Below are positions 34,995 through 44,170 of a DNA stretch of 44,733 bases, piece after piece. Below the pieces are notes generated by a model that worked only from the letters and a program-made list of their open reading frames with translations, did no database searches and was not told the DNA's origin. The stretch lies in the NCBI GenBank assembly GCA_003427395.1, contig BFEA01001044.1:217331-262063 (forward strand). The letters run 5' to 3'. How positions within the stretch are numbered: the first letter of the stretch is position 1; each line of letters opens with the position of its first letter. Origin of the DNA: Chara braunii. Lineage: Eukaryota; Streptophyta; Charophyceae; Charales; Characeae. The translations under genes were made by a program, and so were the position numbers.

Positions 34995-35428
34995 TGTCGC
35001 ACGCATCGGTCCGGCACCGCACCAGGACAGCGCGGGACCCTCGCGGCCGCGTCACGCAGGAGTTGGTTCAAATCCTTCGTCGTAGATAAAACATGTGGAG
35101 CTTCCTTAAGCCGCTCCGGCCGAGTGGGCCAACCATACCTCTCGCGAGCCCCTACGACAGGATAGGGCCTACGCGAGGCACGACTTACCTACACCTTACG
35201 GGAGCTGTCACCTCCCTTCGGTGGGTGTATCCCCGCCGAGCTACCAGTCCACATTACGAAAGCTAATCAGTTGCAATCGCAGAGGTGGACCAGCCGAGGG
35301 CGTTTCTCGTTCGTTGTAGCATAGGGGGTACGCGCGGTAATACGCCTCTATCGGACCCGCACGCGAATCGGCATCTTGGGGGGTTGAAGTCCCAGGCGCG
35401 ATTCAACGTCGGTCGACTAGGACGCATC
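34995..35428. repeat. Dispersed repeat R, copy 3 (left end of the insertion)
   Basis: The copy starts TGTCGCACGCATCGGTCCGG at the insertion boundary and shares all landmarks of copies 1 and 2: GGGACCCTCGCGGCCGCGTC, GAGCCCCTACGACA, GGGAGCTGTCACC, GCCGAGCTACC and CGTTCGTTGTAGCATAGG, ending near GACTAGGACG. Lying at the very start of an insertion, it behaves like a terminal repeat, although no matching copy stands at the right end. The minus strand has GGTAGCTCGGCGGGGATA, A-box-like. Confidence 0.72.
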
Positions 35429-36659
35429 CCACACACCACGCGCACACCACTTTAACAACCACAAGACAACAACACACACACATGCACGAAACGACACAAC
35501 GCAAACAACGCGACAACGCTCCTAACCCCTCGGTAGCCAACCCATAACTTTCCAATGCGGAAATCGAATAGGCGTTGTGCGCGAGACTCGCGATGCAAAC
35601 GTGTGCAAGTAGTCGCAATGAAGGCGTAGTATGTGGTACCCATAATCACGTGGTCCCCGTTATTCGCGAGGGTCGCGTTCGACACTCAAGTGTCGGCTGA
35701 CACGCACCTTGAGGGTTAATCTCTCGACGCTAGACAACCGCCATGCGTGGTTGAAGACCACACCCTCTTCTGCACCCTGTGAAGAGGGGTTGAGTAGACA
35801 GCTTTAAGCTGTCGTGGCGGTCGAACATCAAGGGGTTTAACTTTGACGGCTGCCACGGACTATAACGTCCAACTATAAAAACTCCAAAGAGCAGAGGATA
35901 ATAGAGGGTCTTCCCTTTCTCTCAAGCCATAATCCGGTTAACCCTTACGCACAAATACAGTAGGTTTCTCAAATACTCAGGGTACACGTAGATATATGAG
36001 GGTTAATTACATAGGACGATCACTTCTCACAGTCACAGTGGAGCTCCTCTCAACCATATATACATGTAATCGCTGGCAATCACATCGAGAGTCCGATCCA
36101 CAAACGCACCTGCAATCACATCAAAGATTCGATCAAAAATTCACGCACTACACGGGGTAAACTTCAACCATTCCTTGCACTCATACCCCTCGCTTTAGCC
36201 ATACAAGCCTCAACTCGTGCAACTCTCAAATAAATACTCAGTACTTTCTTTGGATGGCCATTCAATAAAGTCCGGGTGAAAACACAACAAAACAGTTCAA
36301 TCACAAGGCTAAAGCCTTTAGGTTGAGTGGCAGGAGTGAATTGGAGTTGAATCGTAAACCGACGAATCGACAACCGAGCTGTTATCTGTGATAACAGAAG
36401 ATGATCACCAAGAGATCAAGTTGAATCTAGTCATGAACTTGAATTAGACGATCAAGAGGACCTGTAACACATGACAGGTCAATCCCCAAGCTAGATCTAT
36501 AATTCGATGGAGAATAATCCCCATATCATGATTTTACCAAAATCATCATAGCTGACTATATCTAAGCCTACCTCTAAGCAGTGTCCAAATAAAAGGTAGA
36601 ATTATGGCGAAATCTCCCCTATTCAAAGTAGATTACCAGAATCGCCACCTGTCAAAATA
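35429..36659. other. Unassigned sequence within the insertion
   Basis: No gene is recognised. A TATAAA-containing word (CAACTATAAAAACTCC near 35870) lies in the middle of the stretch and could be a promoter of the inserted element. The rest is AT-rich without clear repeats. Confidence 0.35.
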
Positions 36660-37255
36660 TAATCTATTTCCTTCAAACTGAGAAAATTTCGGCAGCGCTT
36701 CCTGTAGGAAAAGTGTCTTTCCAAAATTTATATAAGTCCAAATATAAGAGCAGAAATAATCTTTAACTCTGGAAAGTCAGATTTTGTCTAAGTCCCTGAA
36801 TTTGTAAAAAATTGGGCAGCACTCCTTTTAGAAGAAGAGGCTTCCCAGATTTATACTAAGCCAGATATGAACTCGAAAGACAACTTGAGTTCAACTTAGA
36901 CAAGATTTAACCAACTCCTTAATTTTGTAGAAATTTCGGCGGCACTCCCTCTAAGAAAGTGCTATGTCAAATTTTATACAAGGCTAAGTCCAGAATTTGA
37001 AGGTAACTTTTGGCTTCCCAAAGTTCAATTTTTTTCTAACTCCCTGAATTAGCAAAAAATTGGGCAGCACTCCCTTTAGAAAAGGAGACTTCCCAGATTT
37101 TAACTAAGCCAGATATATGGAAAAGACAAGTTGAACTCTGACAAGTCAAAAGTTGACTAACTTTTTGGATTAGTAGAAATTTCGGCAACGCTTCCCGTAG
37201 GAAAAGTAGCTTGCCAAGATTTATACAAAGCCAAGTATAAGAAAAGATCTCAGAA
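36660..37255 (+). repeat. ~124-bp tandem repeat, five units
   Basis: AAATTTCGGCAGCRCTTCC / AAATTGGGCAGCACTCC recurs near 36679, 36808, 36929, 37056 and 37177. Each is followed by a TAGRAAAAG..CTTCCCAGATTTATAC phrase and then AAGCCAAGTATAAG. Units with TTTCGG and units with TTGGGC alternate, again suggesting dimeric copying. Confidence 0.8.
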
Positions 37256-37519
37256 AATGCACAAATTGACCTAAGTAAGAAAAAATTATTACAGAAAATG
37301 CAGGAAATTCACACTAACTCCTCTGACTCTAGCACGTGGCGAGCAACTAAAGCAACTACCTATAAAAATGAAATCCAAACAAACTAGTCATCCCATCCAG
37401 TCACATGCAAACCAAACCACGAATGTAAGTACTCTCACCATCCCAAGTTCATTCTATATATATAGTTCGTGAATTTTTTTAAGTTCTTGAAATCTTATTT
37501 CCCTCTTACATCAGACATA

Positions 37520-38204
37520 GAGATGGACCATTCGCCATGGAAACAATGCCCAACTTGCCTTTAAGATATACACGAACAGGTTGCACAACTACTTCTCTCT
37601 TCTTTTGGGCATATGACTAGGTCATTCGCCATGGAAACAATGCGTAGTCGCCCTTAGCTGTTTAATATCTAAAGTTTAGTATTTCTCTGATTTTGTTTTC
37701 AAGAGAAAAGGCAAATATGGGCAGGGGACTGAACCATTCACTGTAGAAACAATGTTCAGCTTGCCCAAACTATTTTCATTTATACTTTGTATTTTCTCTT
37801 TTCTCTTCTTAATGATAAAGCTTAACGTTGGACCATTCACAATAGAAACAATGCCCAGCTGCCAGTTCACATGCAAATATACATAAAATATTTTCCTTTA
37901 TACTCAGTTTAATTTATGTGCGTCGTTTTCAAGCTAAATCATTCACAATGGAAACAATGCTTAGCCTTATACCAAAAATCCTCCCTCAGAATAAACAAGA
38001 AATTAAACCCCTTCAATCAGGCAAACCCTCGGAGTTACGTAGAGTAAACAGGCCATTCACAGTAAAAAAAATGTCTGGTCCTCCAGAAAACAACTAAATA
38101 AACATAGCAACCAGGCCATTCACTATAGAAACAATGCCTGGTCCTTCTGAAAACAGCCAAATAAACATAGCTCTGAGCCATTCACAGTAGAAGCAATGCT
38201 CAGG
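37520..38204 (+). repeat. Eight-copy hairpin array with constant loop and varying stems
   Basis: The core CCATTCACAGTAGAAACAATG recurs near 37528, 37622, 37735, 37833, 37939, 38053, 38117 and 38179. In the best copies the bases left and right of the core pair with each other although they differ between copies: CTGAA/TTCAG (copy 3), GACTA/TAGTC (copy 2), GCTAA/TTAGC (copy 5), CCAGG/CCTGG (copy 7) and CTGAG/CTCAG (copy 8). Usually one unpaired C or T stands before CATT. Copies 1, 4 and 6 pair less well. Spacing is about 100 bp, then about 60 bp for the last three. Function unknown. Confidence 0.75.
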
Positions 38205-39757
38205 CTTTTGTTGACCCTTCCAAACGCACGCAAAACTGTCTTCCCTCCACTTTCCCCCAATTCAACCTTAGTCTGCTTTCAGTCAAAACAAAGATGAAAC
38301 TTAAGCTTCACTCTCACACATTCTTTCTATTCAATCTGATTAGGTCCTGAAGAGAAAGCAAAAACCATAGGGACAACACATGCGTACCGCAATCATACTA
38401 CAGGGAGATAGGTAAACATGGGTAGTAGTTGGTTGTACAGATGGAGATGGTATACCTAATGATTCCCTGCCTCCAGAACCTCGCCTAGGTTCCGGCAGAG
38501 TTCCCGCAATCGATGGGTAGACTCCCCACAGAGTCTTGACGCGGTCCTACGAGTTGCAATCCCGCCTGCCGCCTTCCTCTCAGAACCAAGACTAGACTGA
38601 GAGCTAGAAAGGATAAAAATAGAAGGTAGAGACTCTCAGATCCAATAATGGTGCTCTCAGTAACGCAAGAGAGGGCCTTGAAACCTTCACTCGCCTGAGG
38701 GCCCCGCAATGGCAGCCAAATAGCGCCCTCTTGGTCAGACTAAAGTAAACTGCCGAGCGTAATCCACATGATGATCTCTTAATCCGCAATACTAACGGTA
38801 GGCACCAGCGGCACCCGGCAACGACTAACAACATCCTTCTAGCCTGCAACCCCTTCGGCTGCCGCCTCACTTGGTGGGATGGGCGCCTTACCAGTCCCCT
38901 ATTCCACAGGTAATACGAACGGCGCTCTAACTGAAAGGGCAGGCTTGTATCCCCGTAGTTCCCCCAATGTGAATCCCGTCGAACAGGGCAATCGTTGCAC
39001 CATGTAGTTGGCCTGCTATCGCATAGGCTGGTGGGACGCCAGATCTTTGCTTGACAATTGGGCCTTAGATTGGCCAGCAGGCGACTCTTAGCTCCTCGGC
39101 CGTTTCCCCTGTTTGTTCCGGTCAGTCGACTGTCACAACAATTTACATAAGTAGCCGATGCTTCACCGCAGACAATCACCGACAACAGCAACAGACCAGC
39201 CTGATTCCCACCTCCCTTATCCTTATGTGCAGCTCGCTCGTGCCCTTCCCTCCTTCACAAACCTTCTACGCACCTGGCCGATCTCCCAACCAGGTTCTCA
39301 ATAGCATTCAGCAGGACCTCGACGGTTGCAGCCACCGGCAGACATAGACAAACGCAGGCAGGAACGAGCCAGCGCTGGCAAGAATACCACCCTGTGCTGT
39401 AGCAGGACTCCGAGTCAGCAATCACTACAGCGGATCTCCCACCGGAACCCGGGGAGGTTCATGTGCTGCACAGTCGGATGCGTACATCAGGCTACTCAAC
39501 TGGGTAAGTCCCGCTTTCTCCTTCCCAACTCGCTCACCCCCAGGCGCTGTTTCCCCTGTATCTCCGAATGCACCTGGGCGCGGGTCCCGCCTAGGCTCAT
39601 TCATTCGTTTTTCGTTTTCGAATGTACCTAGCGCGAAACCGCGTCTAGGTGCGTCCGAACTTCTTCCTTTCCTAACTGTACTTCCACTCACTTTCTAGTC
39701 ACTCTGACCTCATCTCCGGATCCGCCCTCAACTAAGGCCTCGAATTAGCCATCTCCT
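38205..39757. other. Unassigned GC-richer sequence within the insertion
   Basis: The longest frame is on the minus strand at 38604-39191 (195 codons, Arg-, Cys- and Leu-rich, no recognised domain). Roughly one frame of this length could arise by chance in the window, so I do not call a gene. CAACTGGGTAAGTCCC near 39500 is splice-donor-like, followed by a pyrimidine tract. Confidence 0.35.
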
Positions 39758-40420
39758 ATACTCGATCTTGCCACGAACCGAGCGAGGTAAGTATTCTTCC
39801 TTTCTAGCCTTTCCCACCCCCGCCATAGCTCCGCACAAACGTTTTCTCGTTAACCACCCATTTCGCTGATTCTCGATCCAATCTAACCTCAAAAACGATT
39901 TCGCGCACCATCAAAACACTAAACTACCATCTTCTTTCACTCGATTCCATCGAGAATCGAGTGAAATTTCGATTCTTCTTTCCTTACCTTCTCCACGTTT
40001 GCCATAGCTGGGCTCAGTCTACTGTCTTCACTAACACTAATCCTACTCAACTAACACTAAAACTAACACTAGATTCGTGGTCGCCACGGCCTGAAACCCC
40101 AAGATAGCAATTTACTTTACTCGATTTCGTCAAGAAACGAGTAAGATCTGTGTTTTTCTCGGCCCCACCACTTCTACCATAGCCATCACTCCCCGCAGCT
40201 TGTTCTACTACTAACCCTTCCCCCACTAGTCTATTGACAAAACTAACGTTACTAATGGCTTCGCCCCGGCCTAAAACCTTAGTTCATTCCTTTCTCTCAC
40301 TCTATTTTACTAAGAATCGAGTGGACTATCCCCTCTTGCGCCCGCCATATCTGTTTCCCGCTCTGCTCTGCCATCCTATCCTGCAAATACACCCGGCGCG
40401 GTTCCCTGTCCTGATTCATC
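39758..40420 (+). repeat. 180-bp tandem repeat with a hairpin in each unit
   Basis: An ACTCGATT..AATCGAGT hairpin starts at 39758, 39938, 40118 and 40298, a spacing of exactly 180 bp. Copy 2 is a perfect 9-bp stem, CACTCGATT / AATCGAGTG. In copy 3 the outer pair is T-A instead of C-G (TACTCG / CGAGTA), so pairing is kept. Between hairpins, GCCATAGC-like words and GCC(A/C)CGGCCTRAAACC recur in register. The unit length resembles plant satellites, but there are only four copies. Confidence 0.78.
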
Positions 40421-40499
40421 CACCTTCACTGCTGCACCGCGCCATACTGCCCGACCAGCGCCGCTATCTGCTGCTCGATCCGCTATCCGCCTTTGCCCC

Positions 40500-40692
40500 G
40501 CTGGCTTCGTATCTCGAAACTAGCGCCCGCGCATGGCCTCACCCATCAAGGGACACGACACCGCGGCCTGACGGCAGCTCCGCTATGAGGGAACTTTCGG
40601 AGGAACCAACTATTAGCTGGTTCGACTAGCCTTTCGGGCTTATACCCGACGTCCGACGAACGATGCATGCGTCCGCACCGCTGCGCGCGTCC
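40500..40692 (-). pseudogene. 28S rDNA fragment, degenerate, copy a
   Basis: The reverse complement resembles the conserved large-subunit rRNA segment that reads GACTAATCGAACCATCTAGT AGCTGGTT. Here the plus strand has GCTATGAGGGAACTTTCGG, AACCAACTATTAGCTGGTTC GACTAGCCTTTCGG and then CGTCCGACGAACGATGCATG. Differences are scattered, and it cannot be a functional rRNA gene. Confidence 0.65.
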
Positions 40693-40754
40693 CCTGTCCC
40701 TCCTACCCAAAGTGCTCGGTCCTATGGCCGGGCAGCGGAGCTGCTCAGTAGCTC

Positions 40755-40950
40755 CTACTTTCCTGAGGGGAACTCCGGTGGGGACCACGTGCCAGACGGT
40801 TTGATTCGTTTTTCGCTCCTATACCTAAGCCCGGCAGCCGACTTTGCATGGCAATACCGCTGCAAGCCCCTGCCATGGCTCCTCTGTCCCGCTTAACCCA
40901 TGGGGGTTCGGCACCACTTCGGATCGTCAGCAGGCAAGTTCCCACTCAGA
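40755..40950 (-). pseudogene. 28S rDNA fragment, degenerate, copy b
   Basis: This is a second, independently diverged copy of the same segment: CTGAGGGGAACTCCGG, GACGGTTTGATTCGTTTTTC GCTCCTATACC, then CGACTTTGCATGGCAATACC GCTGC. It runs further into the next part of 28S (CTGTCCCGCTTAACCCATGG, then TTCGGATCGTCAGCAGG). Copies a and b stand head to tail. Confidence 0.7.
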
Positions 40951-40954
40951 CAGC

Positions 40955-41060
40955 CTGTCACGGAGCCGAGGGCAAAGGCCCTGTTGTAAAGCCTAGGCAT
41001 GGCCTAGTGCGAATCCTGGTGGTAGTAGCAACCATTCAAATGATAACTTTGAAGGCCTAG
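40955..41060 (+). pseudogene. 28S rDNA fragment in the opposite orientation, copy c
   Basis: TGGTGGTAGTAGCAACCATT CAAATGATAACTTTGAAGGCC nearly equals the universal 28S segment around TGGTGGTAGTAGCAAATATT. About 37 of 43 bases agree as I recall the plant sequence. It reads on the plus strand, unlike its neighbours, so the block has been rearranged. Confidence 0.75.
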
Positions 41061-41064
41061 CGGA

Positions 41065-41265
41065 CGGAGATGTTCACACTCGAACCCTCTAACGACAACC
41101 CGCGGATGGTGGTGCCCCCCCGAGGGAATACCCACGCCATTCAGCCTTCCTTCTGCCTCGTGGGCTAACCACCCATCCATTCGCATGCACGTTGAACCCG
41201 GTACACGCTGTCAATGACGACACGATGGAGGGATCTCGCCAGCATCCTGAACACGCCGACCCGTC
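41065..41265 (-). pseudogene. 28S rDNA fragment, degenerate, copy d
   Basis: ATGTTCACACTCGAACCC, GTGGTGCCCCCCCGAGGGAA and CCATTCAGCCTTCCTTCTGC CTCGTGGG follow the order of the reverse complement of 28S that should continue from copy b. The 28S piece c is therefore inserted or recombined between b and d. Confidence 0.65.
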
Positions 41266-42071
41266 AAAGGGCCCGTACTCAAGGTCCTCGACTGCCGTGA
41301 CGGCCATTAGGTCCGGCCCCTTGTCCAATTCAATGGCCCGCCGGAGTATATAAATAAAAAAAAAAAAAACAGAAAAATACAACACTAGAATAAATTATTT
41401 AGAAAACGGCACCACCAATCAGATGTCGCTACTAACAAAACCGAGGGGGGATAGCCCCACGGCCCTCAACCCTATCGGCTTCCTCCTCGATGCTCCGCTG
41501 CCGCCTCATCCACGCTCGCCGACCTCGATCCCCGAACCTTCGTAGTGTAAGTCCAATGTCGTATCCTATAGGGTTGAGCCCAAGCCTGAGACCCACGTCC
41601 ACAGAGTACCATACAAGACGTTGCGACGCGGCGCTTTGGGCCAACAAACCGGCTGCGCAGCTCCCAGTGCTCGCGACGGCTTGCTTATACCATGCCATAA
41701 TTGCCCCGTGCGCCATCCTACAACATCCTGCTCACCGCACGAAATCGCGCTATTATTGCCGATGCCGTCGTCAGGGTCGTTCTCCGCACGCGCGCTCGAC
41801 TCGGTCAAATGTACCAATTAAAAGAAAATATCCTTAATTCCTGATAAATCAAAAATAAATAAATAATAATATCACCAAGCAAAACGACCGAGGTCCGGGC
41901 CGGCTTTACGATCAACAACAGAAAAGAATCACGCGCGCCTTAAACCTGCGAGCACACACACTCGCTATTGTGGTCAACCACCCTGTCACGCAATTATAGA
42001 CGCAGCCGTGCTTAGCGCGGTATACTTAAACTCTAGACCAAAACTATTTTTTGTCACTTGCAACAACCAGG
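41266..42071. other. Unassigned sequence at the right side of the insertion
   Basis: An A run lies at about 41356-41370. From 41400 to 41830 GC-rich sequence has overlapping frames on both strands and no recognised motif. From 41830 it is AT-rich. No gene can be supported. Confidence 0.35.
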
Positions 42072-42097
42072 GCGGATACCCTTGTAAGGGTATTCGC
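42072..42097. repeat. Palindrome next to the right end of the insertion
   Basis: GCGGATACCCTT-GT-AAGGGTATTCGC forms a 12-bp stem with one G-T pair, ending seven bases before the CGACA terminus. Terminal hairpins occur in several transposon classes, Helitrons among them, but the usual CTRR end is absent. Its core is the reverse complement of the palindrome at 3523-3534. Confidence 0.7.
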
Positions 42098-42103
42098 ACC
42101 GAC

Positions 42104-43027
42104 AGCGCTCCAACCATAAGTATGTCGAACCCCTTCACCCACAGTACGTTGCTGAACAAGGAGCCGTGGTGCACCTCGACCTGGTGGTTATGCCCCTAGG
42201 GATGAATGAATATCGGTTTATCTTTGACGCAAGGGACAATCTAACAGGGTTCGTCGACGGGTGCGCGATACAAGAAAGGACTGGAAAAGTTTTAGCTGAA
42301 TGTATCGAAGAATACTATCGTCGGTATCCTTTCTTCCGCGAAATTACGATGGACCGAGGCGGCGAATTCCGAGCAAAAGAAGTTCAAACTATTTTAAGGA
42401 GGTTTAGTGTGAACTACCAGTATACCACAAGGGCGCATCCACAGGTGAACGCCCCAGTTGAGCGGGGGCACTCTACCCTCACGAACTTGTTGGCTAAGTG
42501 GTGTGTCGGGAAGCCTTCTAGGTGGCCAGTGTACCTTTGGACAGGGATGTTTGTCAAAAATATCACCGTGAAGAGAACAACTGGGTATGCTTCAGCAACT
42601 CTTTGGTTTGGACGACATCTAACATTTCCAATAGAGAGTCTCCTGACTACGTGGCAGAGGCAAGACTTAGAGGCAAACCTTTCACTGGAAGAGTTGTTTG
42701 ACTTAAGGGCCAGACAGATCATGGCTACAGAGGAAAGAATTGAAGAGGTTGTCACTTTGACTGCAGCAAGTAGAAAAGCAGACAAGGAGAGGTGGGACAG
42801 GCAGTCGTGGGTCCGAAAGGAACCCATAGAGGTCGGTGACGTTGTCCTTCTTTACGACTCTTCGCTGAAAAACAATGGTCACCAAAGTTGGACAATAGAT
42901 GGTTGGGACTTTATCACGTCCTCAAAAAATTGGAACACGGAGCGTATGAGGTCGAGGAGCTGAATGAAGCTCAAAGACGGGATTGGGTTTCAGGATCAAG
43001 GTTGAAGAAATTCATACAAAGGACCTG
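42104..43027 (+). pseudogene. pol: Integrase catalytic core and C-terminal domain
   Basis: Reading resumes just after the insertion. VHLDLVVMP gives the first Asp (codon 42178-42180), EITMDRGGEFRA the second (42352-42354) and APVERGHSTL the Glu (42460-42462). Asp to Glu spans the canonical 35 residues (DD35E), and all three residues are present. From about 42840 VGDVVLLYD begins the C-terminal domain. A frameshift near 42920 leads to HGAYEVEELNEAQ and VSGSRLKKF, ending at 43027. Integrase inserts element DNA into the chromosome. Confidence 0.82.
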
Positions 43028-43143
43028 AATGACGTAAGGACTAGAGCATTTTTTACCTGAGTTAATCACATTTCTGCATCATTGTCTGGTGGCTATTTAT
43101 TTAGGCACTCGAGCCGTGCCTTCGATGAAAACTGATGAGTTTC

Positions 43144-43192
43144 CTTTCTTTCTTTTGCGACTGCCCTTGTGACGACAGGGAGGGAAAGAAAG
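43144..43192 (+). other. Hairpin between integrase and the following gag-like frame
   Basis: CTTTCTTTC (43144-43152) pairs perfectly with GAAAGAAAG (43184-43192), with an inner CCCT/AGGG. It lies directly upstream of the gag-like start. It could be a leader structure or chance pairing of pyrimidine and purine tracts. Confidence 0.5.
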
Positions 43193-43211
43193 AGTGAAGC
43201 TACAGTTCGAG

Positions 43212-44170
43212 ATGGCTCCGAGCTCTTACCAGGACAAGATTCGGAAGATGGTACGGGCTACTATTGCTCGTTTATCCGAAAGACTGGCATCACAGGAGAA
43301 GGTACTTCCCTTGTTCATGGGGGATAATGTGAAAGAGTTTGTTGATCTTTTCATAAAACTCGCTAACAAGGAACGATGGACTGAGGATCAAATGAGAGGC
43401 CAAGTGACTTGGTACTCAGACGAATATTGGAGACCTGTTGTAGCTATTTTTGTGAAGGCAGCAGAGAGCTGGACCGAATTCGTTGCGGTCATGAAAGATA
43501 CTCTTAACTTTGGAAGTATGGTTGAGAACGACGACACAACCATGAAACAGATCACTCCTATAGAGACCCAGACTCGAGCTAGAAATGCGTCAATTCCGGA
43601 GCTACTGACAGGTATCACTGAACGACTCGATGAGCTAGATCGTCGTGTTACCCGTCTGGAAGGGGCACAAAGACTCTGGGTCACGACCAACTACAGCCTC
43701 AGTTAAAAAAAAGGCGAAAGTGGTTGAGCCTGCCTTAAGGAATAGCCAAGGCCCAGAGCAAAGACCCAAATGTTGGACCTTCGCAGCAATCGGAGGCAGA
43801 CTCTTTGGTAATAAAGGAGAGGGGTCAGCCGACAGAGAGAAGGAAAGAGGGAGTATCAGAGCCTACTAGGGTTGCGAGGCGGACAACTCAGAAAAGCGCA
43901 ATTGTTGGAAACACGAGAGATAGAGTCACACTGTCTAGCAATGAGAAGTAGGCAAAGTTTGTCAAAGACGATTCCTCAGCCCGAGAGAGAGGAAATGCGC
44001 TTAATGTGGAACAACGTAGCGAGGTTTTGAGGAGGGTTCTTAATCCTACGCTGTCTAGGTCGAATGGTATGACAAACTCTCAGAGGACGGAGGATATCAT
44101 TATCGGGACCGTCCATTCTGTGTCGTCTGTCAGAAAACGGGTCATAAGGCTAGAGATTGCCAAGTTCTTA
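43212..44170 (+). pseudogene. gag: Second gag-like gene with intact CCHC zinc knuckle
   Basis: The first ATG after the hairpin is at 43212 (MAPSSYQDKIRK); an in-frame GTG lies at 43194. LPLFMGDNVKEFVDLFIKLA and ESWTEFVAVMKDTLNFG are Gag capsid-like. A coiled coil, ERLDELDRRVTRLEGAQ, precedes the stop at 43704-43706. After frameshifts and stops a perfect zinc knuckle, CVVCQKTGHKARDC, lies at 44119-44160 (C-X2-C-X4-H-X4-C). It stands 3' of integrase without an obvious LTR between. Either it is the gag of another element joined by deletion, or it is a third gene. Confidence 0.68.

Larger units (their letters stand above)
34990..42109. mobile_element. 7.1-kb insertion of unknown type inside integrase
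   Basis: The direct repeat AGCGCT (34990-34995 and 42104-42109) brackets about 7.1 kb. Its outer bases are TGTCG at the left and CGACA at the right, a 5-bp inverted terminus, with TG..CA as in LTR elements. The inserted length shifts the frame so that integrase continues exactly when it is removed with one repeat copy. Inside are repeat R, three tandem arrays, unassigned GC-rich sequence, scrambled 28S rDNA and a terminal palindrome. I see no transposase, RT or second LTR, so the class is open. It could be a degenerate LTR element, a DNA transposon or a composite. Confidence 0.72.
29472..43027 (+). mobile_element. Second Ty3/gypsy element, full gag-pol order, split by a 7.1-kb insertion
   Basis: Gag-like sequence (29472-31050), protease (31860-32247), RT and RNase H (32830-34256), and the integrase zinc-binding domain (34728-34994) precede a 7.1-kb interruption. 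Integrase core and C-terminus follow at 42104-43027. This PR-RT-RH-IN order is that of Ty3/gypsy. Most of pol after 33252 stays in one frame with single stops, so decay is moderate. I found no LTR pair: nothing between 26 and 29.4 kb matches the sequence after 43027. The boundaries given are those of recognisable coding sequence. Confidence 0.8.

Noticed and set aside
37520-38204. Spaced hairpins as CRISPR repeats or integron attC sites
   Set aside because: Spacing is irregular, repeats are degenerate, and no cas gene, integrase cassette structure or bacterial context exists. The covariation itself is kept as a finding.
38604-39191. 195-codon minus-strand open frame
   Set aside because: No recognised domain, unusual composition, and a length that one frame in a window this size may reach by chance. 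Not called as a gene.
40234-40629. 131-codon plus-strand open frame
   Set aside because: It spans the 180-bp tandem repeat and the 28S-like block on the opposite strand, so it is a shadow frame.
42072-42104. Helitron 3' end
   Set aside because: A terminal palindrome is present, but the CTRR terminus and the A-T target are absent and a 6-bp target duplication is seen, which Helitrons do not make.
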